Positions 5,643 to 12,564 of a DNA stretch of 13,544 nucleotides are shown in pieces (within the stretch, counting starts at the first letter, position 1; each line of letters starts with the position of its first letter). The DNA comes from JAVBOV01 sp031550205 (GTDB lineage: Bacteria > Pseudomonadota > Alphaproteobacteria > RF32 > CAG-239): positions 1-13,544 of the forward strand of contig JAVBOV010000003.1 of assembly GCA_031550205.1 (NCBI GenBank), written 5' to 3'. The notes beneath the pieces are model-generated. The model saw nothing but the letters and a program-made list of their open reading frames with translations. It did no database searches and was not told the DNA's origin. The translations under genes were made by a program, and so were the position numbers.

Positions 5643-5683
5643 AAAATAATAGAATTAAAGTGAATAATTAAGTTGTCTTGCGT

Positions 5684-5711
5684 ATGTTATTTTTTTTTTG
5701 ACAAAAGTCAA
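5684..5711 (-). promoter_or_regulatory. Promoter for the 64-aa gene, with a hairpin over the -35
   Basis: On the minus strand TTGACT (5711-5706), a 16-base spacer, then TAACAT (5689-5684). The -35 lies inside the small inverted repeat TTGACAAAAGTCAA (5698-5711), followed by a long A/T run. The inverted repeat could be an operator. Confidence 0.45.
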
Positions 5712-5715
5712 GGAA

Positions 5716-5747
5716 AAACCGGTTTGTATTTTCATACAAACCGGTTT
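5716..5747. terminator. 14-bp perfect hairpin terminator between the two small minus-strand genes
   Basis: AAACCGGTTTGTAT (5716-5729) pairs perfectly with ATACAAACCGGTTT (5734-5747) across TTTC. On the minus strand it lies 7 bases past the stop of the 107-aa gene and is followed by a short T-run. On the plus strand it is followed by GG and seven T residues, so it can work in both directions. Confidence 0.8.
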
Positions 5748-5754
5748 GGTTTTT

Positions 5755-6078
5755 TTAGTGGAGCGAATAGCCGGCGGTTCTGGCTGCTTTTTCGGTGAGC
5801 AGTTCCAAAACGGCTTGGTGATATTTTAGGCGCCCTATGCGTTCACTCAGTTGAGCTTGAGCTAAGATGTCGGCCCAGTGTTCAACTTCGGTGGCAGATG
5901 ATATTTTGCCGCATCTTTCATCAACTTCTTGTTTTTCTTTTTCAGCCGAGCTTAACAAACCTTCACATTGTTCGGTGAGTTGTTGAAGCTTATGCGGGTT
6001 GGTTTCTTTGTTGATTGCGGTTAAAACCATTTCAATCTCAAAGCGGGTTTCTTCGCTGTTTGTGTTGTACTTTTCCAT
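5755..6078 (-). CDS. Helical coiled-coil-like protein of unknown function (107 aa)
   Basis: I do not recognise a family. The ATG at 6076-6078 is preferred because the frame's extension upstream would start with AT-rich, low-complexity residues encoded by the leader and would overlap the promoter. The protein is almost entirely helical by composition: charged heptad-like stretches such as EETRFEIEMVLTAINKETN, KLQQLTEQCEGLLSSAEKEK and ILAQAQLSERIGRLKYHQ. There are two cysteines and no signal peptide or membrane span, so it is probably cytoplasmic and oligomeric. It is transcribed alone from a strong promoter that diverges from the yqeY promoter, and it ends in a terminator. The ribosome site is not obvious (A-rich leader). 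Nothing in the context points to a function. Confidence 0.65.
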   Translation of the reverse strand: MEKYNTNSEETRFEIEMVLTAINKETNPHKLQQLTEQCEGLLSSAEKEKQEVDERCGKISSATEVEHWADILAQAQLSERIGRLKYHQAVLELLTEKAARTAGYSLH

Positions 6079-6129
6079 AATGATTTTTTTTATGATTAAT
6101 AATTGATTTGTAATATGTAAGATGGGGGT

Positions 6130-6157
6130 ATTATAAAACATTATTAGACAAAGTCAA
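6130..6157 (-). promoter_or_regulatory. Strong sigma-70 promoter for the 107-aa gene
   Basis: On the minus strand TTGACT (6157-6152), a 16-base spacer and a perfect TATAAT (6135-6130). Transcription would begin near 6123, giving a leader of about 45 bases. It points away from the yqeY promoter. Confidence 0.8.
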
Positions 6158-6183
6158 GTGTATGTTTTGTCAAATTATAAGCG

Positions 6184-6212
6184 TTGCAATTTATGCTTTT
6201 TGCTTGTATTTT
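6184..6212 (+). promoter_or_regulatory. Promoter for yqeY
   Basis: TTGCAA (6184-6189), a 17-base spacer and TATTTT (6207-6212). Initiation near 6219 would leave only about 16 bases before the yqeY ATG, enough to hold its ribosome site. Confidence 0.55.
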
Positions 6213-6234
6213 AGCTCTCAAAAGGAGAAAAAAC

Positions 6235-6687
6235 ATGTTAAGAGAAGATATTCAAAAAGCACTTACAGAAGCCATGAAGGCAAGAGATGCCGAGACCACT
6301 TCGGCGCTTCGTTTGATTGTGGCAAAAATCAAGGAAAAAGATGTTGATATTCGCGGCAAAGGCGGCATTGAAGCGGTTGATGCCGATGTTGTGGCTTTGA
6401 TGCAGGGCATGATTAAGCAGCGTCGCGATTCAATAAAAATGTATATGGACGGCAATCGCCCGGAGCTGGCGGCCAAAGAAGAAAACGAGATTAAGGTTAT
6501 TGAAAAATATATGCCGCAGATGATGAGCGAGGCTGAGGTTGAAACCGCATTGAAGGCGATTATGGTGGAAACCGGCGCGGCCTCGATTAAGGATATGGGC
6601 GCGGTTATGAGCAAGTTTAAAGAAAAATTTGCCGGTAAGGCCGATATGGGAATGGTGAGTGGAAAGATTAAGGCGCTATTGAGTTAA
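6235..6687 (+). CDS. yqeY: GatB/YqeY domain-containing protein
   Basis: A 150-residue cytoplasmic protein of typical YqeY length. The ATG at 6235 follows AAAGGAG (6221-6227) at a good distance; an in-frame upstream start would run through the promoter. Family signatures visible are MLREDIQKALTEAMKARDAE at the N-terminus, TSALRLIVAKIKEKD, the QRRDSIKMYMDGNRPELAAKEENE stretch, here split as QRRDSIKMYMDG and RPELAAKEE, then EIKVIEKYMPQMMSE and a C-terminal GMVSGKIKALL. The domain is shared with the tail of GatB, a tRNA-dependent amidotransferase subunit, and may bind tRNA; the free-standing protein has no firmly established job. It precedes dnaG, an arrangement commonly seen in Alphaproteobacteria, with a palindromic element in the gap. 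Confidence 0.93.
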   Translation: MLREDIQKALTEAMKARDAETTSALRLIVAKIKEKDVDIRGKGGIEAVDADVVALMQGMIKQRRDSIKMYMDGNRPELAAKEENEIKVIEKYMPQMMSEAEVETALKAIMVETGAASIKDMGAVMSKFKEKFAGKADMGMVSGKIKALLS

Positions 6688-6693
6688 CTATTG

Positions 6694-6778
6694 TGTCATA
6701 CTCGGGCTTGACCCGAATGTCCAGGTTGAAAATAAAGCTATATTGTTGACCTGGATTCCAGCTTTCGCTGGAATGACA
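6694..6778. repeat. Three-armed palindromic element C, between yqeY and dnaG
   Basis: The outer stem is TGTCAT (6694-6699) with ATGACA (6773-6778). Arm 1 is TCGGG/CCCGA (6702-6706, 6712-6716). Arm 2 is CCAGGT/ACCTGG (6721-6726, 6749-6754). Arm 3 is TTCCAGC/GCTGGAA (6756-6762, 6767-6773). The order and border words equal those of element B while the arm contents differ. It fills most of the 113-base gap and may influence dnaG expression from yqeY transcripts. Confidence 0.72.
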
Positions 6779-6800
6779 AGGAAGCGGGTTTTTTTATTAA

Positions 6801-8570
6801 ATGTCTGATTTGCAGAAATTTTTGGATGAGCTCCGGGCTAAAATCTCCATTGTTGATGTGGTGGGAGATAAGGTTAAACTTGTTCGCAAGGGTAGAGAAC
6901 ACACCGGATTGTGTCCGTTTCATAATGAAAAAACGCCGTCTTTTACGGTTAATGAAGTTAAAGGCTTTTACCACTGTTTCGGTTGCGGGGCACATGGCGA
7001 TATTGTTAAGTTTGAGATGGAAGCCAATAATCTGCCGTTTATGGAAGCGGTGAACAAACTGGCGGCCAAAGCCGGTGTTTCGGTGCCGCAGATGAGCCGT
7101 GAAAATCCGGCAGAGACCGAAAAGAAAAACTCGCAGCATGATATTATGGAAATGGCGGTTAAGTTTTTTGAAAAAAATCTGCGCTTGGTCGGCGGGCAAA
7201 AGGCTTTGGAATATCTTTATAACCGAGGGTTTGATGATGATTTGATTGCCAAGTTTCGTCTTGGTTATGCGCCAAGTTCAAACGGTTTGAAAGCGCAGCT
7301 GACTGCCAAAGGTGTGGCCGAGCATGATTTGATGGAGCTGGGCTTGGCCTCAATGTCGGAATCAAGTTCAGGGCGGATGTTTGATTTTTTTCGCGACCGC
7401 GTGATTATTCCGATTTTTGATAAAAAAGGCAGGCCGATTGCTTTTGGCGGGCGCGCTTTGGGCGATGCTCAGCCGAAATATTTGAATTCTCCGGAAACGC
7501 CGCTGTTCAACAAGCGCCGCAATTTGTATAATATGAATTTGGCCAGAGAAAAGGCATATGAGGCGCAAAAACTGGTGATTTGCGAAGGTTATATGGATGT
7601 TATGGCCTTGGATAAATATGGTTTTTCTTATGCGGTGGCGCCGCTTGGCACAGCTTTGACCGAAGAGCAGATTGTGGAAGCCTGGAAGGTTTGCAATGAG
7701 CCGGTTTTGTGTTTTGACGGCGATAATGCCGGCGTTAAGGCGGCAATGCGTTCGGTTGACCGGGCTTTGCCGATTTTAAAAGCCGGATATTCTTTAAAAT
7801 TTGCCTTTCTGCCGGATAAAATGGACCCTGATGATTTTTTGAAAGCCAAGGGGGCTAAGGAATTTGAAAATATCTTGAATGCCACCAAGCCGCTTTCGGA
7901 GCTGTTGTGGCAGAAAAATATTTTGGATAAGATTTTTGACACCCCGGAGCAAAAAGCCTTAATTGAAAAAAACATTATGGAAGACGTGGCCAAGATTAAT
8001 GACGAAAAGGTCAGAAGTTATTATCTGGCCGAGATGAAAAATCTGGTTTATAAAAATCTGGGCAGGTCTCAATATGTTTCAAACAAAAAGCCCAAAGCCA
8101 AAATCAACCGCCCGAACATATCTTTGGACAGCATGGTGGCCAGGTTTGTGGCGGCGGCAGTGGTAGCTAAGCCGGAATTAATCGGGTTTTTGGAAGAAAA
8201 ACTTTCCATTTTTGAGTTTAAGGACGAGAAATTTAAACAATTGTGGGAGGCCGCTCGGGAAATTTATGCGCAAAACGACAAGGTTGTTTTTGCCGAAATG
8301 TATGAGAAACTGCAAGCTTTGGGAATGACTGCGGTCCTGCGGGGCATTGCCGACGATGTGAATTATCTGCAAAAGGAAAAAGATTTGGCATTAATTCGTG
8401 AAGGAATTGAGTTGAAACTGGTGGAAATTCAGCTAAAACAGGTGGAAGCCGAGATCAGGGAATGTTCAAGAAAAATGCAGGAAGACGAGTCGTGCATTGC
8501 AGAGGTTGGAAAGCGCTACGAATCGCTTAAGGAAGAGAGAAATGCGCTTCTTGACCATAAGTTAATTTAA
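6801..8570 (+). CDS. dnaG: DNA primase DnaG
   Basis: A 589-residue replicative primase, close to the usual length, which makes the RNA primers for Okazaki fragments and is recruited by the DnaB helicase. The N-terminal zinc ribbon has CPFH (Cys38, His41) and CFGC (Cys59, Cys62), all four ligands intact, with EKTPSF between. The RNA polymerase core follows, with FRDRVIIPIFD (about 197) and GRALGD. The TOPRIM fold holds the acidic LVICEGYMDV (Glu262) and CFDGDNAG (Asp306, Asp308) that bind metal. The C-terminal region from about 440 is the helical helicase-interaction part. The ribosome site before ATG 6801 is poor: AAGGAAG is about 16 bases away, with a T-rich stretch in between, so translation may be weak, in keeping with the low DnaG levels known in bacteria. 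It lies between yqeY and rpoD. Confidence 0.97.
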   Translation: MSDLQKFLDELRAKISIVDVVGDKVKLVRKGREHTGLCPFHNEKTPSFTVNEVKGFYHCFGCGAHGDIVKFEMEANNLPFMEAVNKLAAKAGVSVPQMSRENPAETEKKNSQHDIMEMAVKFFEKNLRLVGGQKALEYLYNRGFDDDLIAKFRLGYAPSSNGLKAQLTAKGVAEHDLMELGLASMSESSSGRMFDFFRDRVIIPIFDKKGRPIAFGGRALGDAQPKYLNSPETPLFNKRRNLYNMNLAREKAYEAQKLVICEGYMDVMALDKYGFSYAVAPLGTALTEEQIVEAWKVCNEPVLCFDGDNAGVKAAMRSVDRALPILKAGYSLKFAFLPDKMDPDDFLKAKGAKEFENILNATKPLSELLWQKNILDKIFDTPEQKALIEKNIMEDVAKINDEKVRSYYLAEMKNLVYKNLGRSQYVSNKKPKAKINRPNISLDSMVARFVAAAVVAKPELIGFLEEKLSIFEFKDEKFKQLWEAAREIYAQNDKVVFAEMYEKLQALGMTAVLRGIADDVNYLQKEKDLALIREGIELKLVEIQLKQVEAEIRECSRKMQEDESCIAEVGKRYESLKEERNALLDHKLI

Positions 8571-8606
8571 ATTTAAGGTTTTTGTTGTAAAATAAATAAA
8601 TTCAGG

Positions 8607-8648
8607 CACTTGATTTATGGATAATGCCCATTATCTATGTTTCAAGTG
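8607..8648 (+). other. Imperfect 42-base hairpin between dnaG and the rpoD promoter
   Basis: CACTTGA (8607-8613) pairs with TCAAGTG (8642-8648), and GATAAT (8620-8625) pairs with ATTATC (8630-8635) around GCCC. The bases between can add four more pairs, two of them G-T. No T-run follows, so it is not a classic terminator. It may be a processing or stability site at the 3' end of the dnaG message. Confidence 0.55.
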
Positions 8649-8658
8649 AGGTTTATTG

Positions 8659-8687
8659 TTGACAAATTGTATACAAAAGAATAAAAG
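8659..8687 (+). promoter_or_regulatory. rpoD promoter with a palindrome in the spacer
   Basis: A perfect TTGACA (8659-8664), a 17-base spacer and TAAAAG (8682-8687). The spacer contains the perfect 10-base palindrome TTGTATACAA (8667-8676), a possible operator. The leader to the rpoD ATG is about 27 bases. Confidence 0.55.
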
Positions 8688-8721
8688 CAAGCAGGACTTT
8701 CGGAACTTTAGAGGAACTTAA

Positions 8722-10794
8722 ATGTCAGATACGGATAATCAGGATTTGTACGACGGAGCGCCGGCTCAAGACGCCCCGTTAATTGACTCTCTCGGATCAG
8801 CGGTTAAAAGATTAATAGACAAAGGAAAAGTAAGAGGCTTCATTACCATTGAAGAGCTCAATAAGGCTTTGCCTTCAGAGCGCGAATCTTCCGAGCAGAT
8901 TGAAGATATTATGAGCGGCATCTCAGATATGGGCATCAGCATTATATCTGAGTCTGATTCTGACAACTTTGAACCGGATATGGTTGAGGTTGAAGAAGAT
9001 TTTGACGAGAGCGGAAATTTGGACGAGAAGGAAATGGGCCGCTCCGATGATCCGGTTAGAATGTATTTGAAAGAAATGGGCACGGTTGAGCTGTTGTCCC
9101 GCGAGGGCGAAATTGCCATTGCCAAGCGCATTGAGGCCGGAAAAACCGTGATGATTGACGGTTTGTGCGAAAGCCCGATGACCATTAAGGCCATTGCCCA
9201 ATGGCGCGACGACCTTTTGGAAGGCCGCATGCAGCTGCGCGACATTATTGATTTGGAAATGATGTACGGCGATGATTCTGAAGCGATTGTGTTTGAAGAT
9301 GAAGAAGCATCTGATGATGATTTTGAAAAAGTGGCCGAGGAACTGGCCGGTAAAGAAGGTCTTGATGATATTGACGATGATCAGGATTTGGAAATTGACA
9401 TTGAGGCGCATGAAGAAGAAGCTGTCGACGAAGAAGATGATGATGAGGTAAAGGCCGAAGGTGAACCCGAGAGCGAAGGCACGGCTTCCGACGAAGAGGA
9501 TGAAGACGGCAATGGTGCCAGAACTTCGGCCTCGATTTCGGCAATGGAAGATGCCTTGCGTGAGCCGGTTTTGGAGATTTTGACTAAAATTTCCGGGTAT
9601 TATGACGATTTGAAAAAAATTCAGAATCAACGTGTTCAGGCGATTTTGAGCGGAGGATGCGTTACACCGAAGACCGAGAAAAAATATTTGCAGGTGAAGA
9701 AAGAATTGGTTGAGCTGATGAGCTCAATTTTCTTGAACTCTGTGCGCATTGAGCAGCTGGTTGAGCAGCTTAACGGTTTGAACAAGCGTTTGATGGGTTT
9801 GGAAGGAAAGCTTTTGCGCTATGCCCTTTCCTCCAAAATTAAGCGCGAAGATTTTATTGAGGTTTACCAAAAGTCCGAGACCGACCCGAAATGGCTGGAA
9901 AACATTGCCAAGAAAAAAGACAAGAACTGGCAGAACTTTGCCCAGAAATACGGCGCAGAGATTATAGAGCTTAGAGACGCCGTGGCGCAGATGGCTCAGG
10001 AGTGCGGCTTGCCGATGTCGGAATATCGCCGCATGGTGGACACCATTAAGAAAGGCGAACGCGAGGCCGAACGCGCCAAAAAAGAGATGATTGAAGCCAA
10101 TCTGCGTTTGGTGATTTCAATTGCCAAAAAATATACCAACCGCGGTTTGCAGTTCCTGGACTTGATTCAGGAAGGAAACATCGGTTTGATGAAGGCGGTT
10201 GATAAGTTTGAGTATCGCCGCGGATATAAGTTTTCAACCTATGCAACATGGTGGATCAGGCAGGCGATTACGCGCTCTATTGCAGACCAGGCCCGCACTA
10301 TCCGTAGTCCGGTGCATATGATTGAGACCATTAACAAACTGGTGCGCACTTCTCGTCAGATGCTTTCAGAAATGGGCAGAGAACCGGTGCCGGAAGAATT
10401 GGCGGAACGTTTATCCATGCCTTTGGAAAAAGTGCGCAAGGTACTCAAAATCGCCAAAGAACCGGTGAGCTTGGAAGCCCCGGTGGGTGATGAGGAAGAT
10501 TCATCTTTGGGTGATTTTATTGCCGATGAAGGCGCTTTGCAGCCTTTGGATAATGCCATTCATTCAAACTTGAAAGAAACCTGCACCCGCATTTTATCCT
10601 CATTAACACCGCGTGAAGAACGCGTGCTGCGCATGCGTTTTGGTATCGGCATGAACACCGACCACACTTTGGAAGAGGTTGGGCAGCAGTTTAATGTGAC
10701 CCGCGAGCGCATTCGTCAGATTGAGGCGAAGGCTTTGCGCAAGCTGAAACACCCAAGCCGCTCGCGCAAGCTGAGAAGCTTTTTAGACAGTTAA
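8722..10794 (+). CDS. rpoD: Primary sigma factor RpoD (sigma-70)
   Basis: A 690-residue housekeeping sigma factor that directs RNA polymerase to -35/-10 promoters. AGAGGAA (8710-8716) sets the ATG. Visible parts are region 1.1 (about 20-75), region 1.2 with [20 protein letters not shown] (about 109-140), a non-conserved region that includes a very acidic stretch at 183-264, region 2 (about 457-527) with [40 protein letters not shown] and [15 protein letters not shown], region 3 (about 528-612), and region 4 with the helix-turn-helix (about 649-676) in [20 protein letters not shown]. It ends [10 protein letters not shown]. One oddity is the sequence TIRSPVHM at the start of region 3, where TIRIPVHM is near-universal: Ser529 (codon AGT) replaces Ile. 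It has its own promoter after dnaG and is followed closely by a 406-residue gene. Confidence 0.97.
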   Translation: MSDTDNQDLYDGAPAQDAPLIDSLGSAVKRLIDKGKVRGFITIEELNKALPSERESSEQIEDIMSGISDMGISIISESDSDNFEPDMVEVEEDFDESGNLDEKEMGRSDDPVRMYLKEMGTVELLSREGEIAIAKRIEAGKTVMIDGLCESPMTIKAIAQWRDDLLEGRMQLRDIIDLEMMYGDDSEAIVFEDEEASDDDFEKVAEELAGKEGLDDIDDDQDLEIDIEAHEEEAVDEEDDDEVKAEGEPESEGTASDEEDEDGNGARTSASISAMEDALREPVLEILTKISGYYDDLKKIQNQRVQAILSGGCVTPKTEKKYLQVKKELVELMSSIFLNSVRIEQLVEQLNGLNKRLMGLEGKLLRYALSSKIKREDFIEVYQKSETDPKWLENIAKKKDKNWQNFAQKYGAEIIELRDAVAQMAQECGLPMSEYRRMVDTIKKGEREAERAKKEMIEANLRLVISIAKKYTNRGLQFLDLIQEGNIGLMKAVDKFEYRRGYKFSTYATWWIRQAITRSIADQARTIRSPVHMIETINKLVRTSRQMLSEMGREPVPEELAERLSMPLEKVRKVLKIAKEPVSLEAPVGDEEDSSLGDFIADEGALQPLDNAIHSNLKETCTRILSSLTPREERVLRMRFGIGMNTDHTLEEVGQQFNVTRERIRQIEAKALRKLKHPSRSRKLRSFLDS

Positions 10795-10807
10795 GAGGAG
10801 TACTCAA

Positions 10808-12028
10808 ATGAGCGATATTATCAACCGCCGGCTCATTGACAATTTTTTTGAAAGCTTGGATGAAAGGTCTAAGCTTTCTGTTGTTGAAGCCGCAGACAAA
10901 ATTATTGCCGCCAAGGAAAAAGGCGGAAAAGTTGCCGTGGTGACCGGTTCGGGTCCGAACATTCATGAAGGTGTGACCACTTTGATTGCAGAGTTAATGG
11001 ACAAGGGAATTGTGGACGGAGTGACCACCAGTTCGGCCGTTATCGGGCACGAAATGGGCGGAGCTTTGGACAAGGTTCATGCGGTTGATGCAACAGGGCT
11101 TGGCTTAAATGAAAAAGACATGCCGCGCGGCAATGTTTTTGAGATTACCAAATTATCTCCGGCTGAAATTGAAGTTTTAAAAAAGGAAATGCTCATTGAT
11201 GAAGAATTAATGAGAAAAGGTTTGGCCATGCAAGGCCGCGAGATTTTGAAGGCAGCCGGCAACATGGCCTACCCTATGGGTTTGCGTGGAGAGATGCTGG
11301 CTTTGGAGATTTTGGCGCTTTGCAAAACATCGGGCATTTATTTTGAGAGAGTGGCCGGGTTCGGCTGTGATGAAAAAACCATGATGGGTATTGCCGCCAA
11401 GAAAGGTCTTCCTTGTTTGGTTTCAGTTCCGCAACTGGTGGGCAGCGGCATGGTGGGAATTTCAATTGCCGACAGTATCTCTATGTTCGAGCGCTGCACC
11501 AAGGTGGCCAAGCTTTTGGATGATGCGGATGTGATTATTGAATCGGCCGTGGCTCTTACTCAGGAAATTCATGACGGGCCGTTTGAAAATTATACCGGAC
11601 ACGGAATTTGGTCAAACTGGCAAGGGCATTATACTTATAGTCTGCGCGAGAAGACTTTAATTCGTTTTGATTTGGATGAAAATTTGCGCAAGGCGCAGGA
11701 TATTCAAAAAGAATCTAAGATGATTCAGGAAGCAATTGATAAGGGTTTGCCTAAGACCAAGCTGGCCAAGATTCCGTTTAGAATGGAGATGTCGGCTTTT
11801 GCCAGACACGAGGGCAGCATTCCGGTGATTGGCGATATCGGCAAAATTTGGCCGGTGGTTGCGGTGAGGGTGGCAGATAAGCTGGGTATTAAGCTTGATT
11901 TTATGAGCTATGCGCAAGACACTGAAGAGGGCAAAGCCATGCGTCAGTGGATTGTGGAAAATGTTAAGCCTTTGGATAAAGAGAAGATGGTGGCAAAGGT
12001 TAGAGAGATTTTGATGACGCAAAAGTAA
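10808..12028 (+). CDS. Unrecognised 406-aa protein resembling the deoxyhypusine synthase family
   Basis: I cannot name it with certainty. It is soluble, with no signal peptide or membrane span. An excellent AAGAGGAG precedes the ATG, and the gap to rpoD is only 13 bases, so it is probably cotranscribed with rpoD. Several stretches line up by eye with the NAD-binding deoxyhypusine synthase fold: VVTGSGPNIHEG (45-56), then LMDKGIVDGVTTSSAVIGHE (63-82) in the place of the family's VDxLVTTAGGxxED, KKGLPCLVSVPQL in the place of a conserved KxxIPVFxPA strand, and GDIGKI (342-347) with Lys346 where that family has the catalytic Lys of its WGKI motif. Bacterial relatives of that family act on polyamines (homospermidine-type chemistry), because bacteria have no eIF5A. 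The match is divergent, and another NAD-dependent family is possible. Confidence in the gene is high; confidence in the function is low. Confidence 0.45.
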   Translation: MSDIINRRLIDNFFESLDERSKLSVVEAADKIIAAKEKGGKVAVVTGSGPNIHEGVTTLIAELMDKGIVDGVTTSSAVIGHEMGGALDKVHAVDATGLGLNEKDMPRGNVFEITKLSPAEIEVLKKEMLIDEELMRKGLAMQGREILKAAGNMAYPMGLRGEMLALEILALCKTSGIYFERVAGFGCDEKTMMGIAAKKGLPCLVSVPQLVGSGMVGISIADSISMFERCTKVAKLLDDADVIIESAVALTQEIHDGPFENYTGHGIWSNWQGHYTYSLREKTLIRFDLDENLRKAQDIQKESKMIQEAIDKGLPKTKLAKIPFRMEMSAFARHEGSIPVIGDIGKIWPVVAVRVADKLGIKLDFMSYAQDTEEGKAMRQWIVENVKPLDKEKMVAKVREILMTQK

Positions 12029-12339
12029 CACAAATGTCTCTACTTTTCCTCGTTCAGAATCCTCTAATTTTAAGCCCAATCCTTTTGGGGTAACAGATAC
12101 TTACTTTCTCTGCCAACAAATGCAAATCTCACCGCCGGAATCATTTTAGTGCCGTTAAACACACAAGGGCAGATAGACCTTTTAGGAGCAAAATGGCGTC
12201 TTCTTTTGATGGGCATTTGTATTGGTTTAAAACTATCTTTATATATGTAAAATAATATCTTAATTGTAAATTTTGTAGGCTGTTTATAGCAGAAAAAGGG
12301 AATTTGTAAAGTGATTTTTGCCTTGAGGCAAAAACGCTC
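12029..12339. other. 311 bases with no convincing gene
   Basis: No strong terminator follows the 406-aa gene. A 48-codon minus-strand frame (12070-12216, beginning MPIKRRRHF and ending DWA) has no ribosome site. A 20-codon plus-strand frame (12193-12255, beginning MASSFDGHLYW) does have AGGAG before its ATG but is tiny. A perfect hairpin, TTTTTGCC/GGCAAAAA with a TTGA loop, sits at 12315-12334. These may be gene remnants or an unrecognised small RNA. Confidence 0.4.
12315..12334. terminator. Perfect 8-bp hairpin upstream of the tRNA promoter
   Basis: TTTTTGCC (12315-12322), TTGA loop, GGCAAAAA (12327-12334). It could insulate the tRNA promoter from upstream transcription, but there is no U-run after the stem on the plus strand. 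On the minus strand the stem itself ends in five T residues. Confidence 0.35.
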
Positions 12340-12368
12340 TTGACTATGAGAGCTATTTATTTTATCTT
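12340..12368 (+). promoter_or_regulatory. Sigma-70 promoter for tRNA-Ile
   Basis: TTGACT (12340-12345), a 17-base spacer and TATCTT (12363-12368), ending 11 bases before the tRNA. The -35 lies in the loop of a GCTCT/AGAGC inverted repeat (12336-12340, 12349-12353). Confidence 0.7.
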
Positions 12369-12379
12369 CGGGTAGCTTT

Positions 12380-12456
12380 GGGCCCTTAGCTCAGTTGGTT
12401 AGAGCAGGCCGCTCATAACGGTCTGGTCGCCTGTTCGAGTCAGGCAGGGCCCACCA
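12380..12456 (+). tRNA. ileX: tRNA-Ile(CAU), lysidine-type
   Basis: A 77-base cloverleaf with encoded CCA. The acceptor GGGCCCT/AGGGCCC is a perfect 7-base stem; the D stem is GCTC/GAGC; the anticodon stem GGCCG/CGGTC encloses CTCATAA, anticodon CAT at 12414-12416; the T stem GCCTG/CAGGC encloses TTCGAGT. A CAT anticodon could mean initiator Met, elongator Met or the minor Ile tRNA that reads AUA after TilS converts C34 to lysidine. The acceptor GGGCCCT, the AGGC-GCTCATAA anticodon arm and the TGGTCGC variable region resemble the Ile2 type (E. coli ileX) and differ from tRNA-Met. Initiator is excluded because the first acceptor pair is intact G-C and the three G-C pairs of the initiator anticodon stem are absent. 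Confidence 0.85.
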
Positions 12457-12464
12457 ATAAAAAT

Positions 12465-12491
12465 ACCATCCCAAGCGGATAGGTTTTTTTT
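12465..12491 (+). terminator. Intrinsic terminator after tRNA-Ile
   Basis: ACC-ATCC (12465-12471) pairs with GGAT-A-GGT (12477-12484, one bulged A) around CAAGC, followed by a run of eight T (12484-12491). It lies 8 bases after the tRNA. Confidence 0.75.
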
Positions 12492-12508
12492 ATGATAAGA
12501 CAAATATC

Positions 12509-12537
12509 TTGCAAACTTGTTTGAGAGAAGACATAAT
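12509..12537 (+). promoter_or_regulatory. Promoter for the MFS transporter gene
   Basis: TTGCAA (12509-12514), a 17-base spacer and CATAAT (12532-12537), five of six matches to the -10 consensus. Initiation near 12544 gives a leader of about 20 bases before ATG 12565. Confidence 0.55.
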
Positions 12538-12564
12538 GCTTTAAGAAACAATGTGGAAAATAAG

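Noticed and set aside
8923..9630. A 235-codon open frame on the minus strand across rpoD
   Set aside because: It is the antisense of the acidic GAx/GAT-rich part of rpoD, which yields long stop-free shadows. Its translation is Ile/Phe/His-rich without a protein-like pattern or a ribosome site.
12070..12216. A 48-codon minus-strand frame (MPIKRRRHF...)
   Set aside because: No ribosome site, no promoter and no recognisable family; a frame of this length is expected by chance.
12380..12456. Reading the CAT-anticodon tRNA as methionine
   Set aside because: The acceptor, anticodon stem and variable region resemble the lysidine-modified Ile2 type more than elongator Met, and initiator features are absent. 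A TilS/identity-element comparison would settle it.
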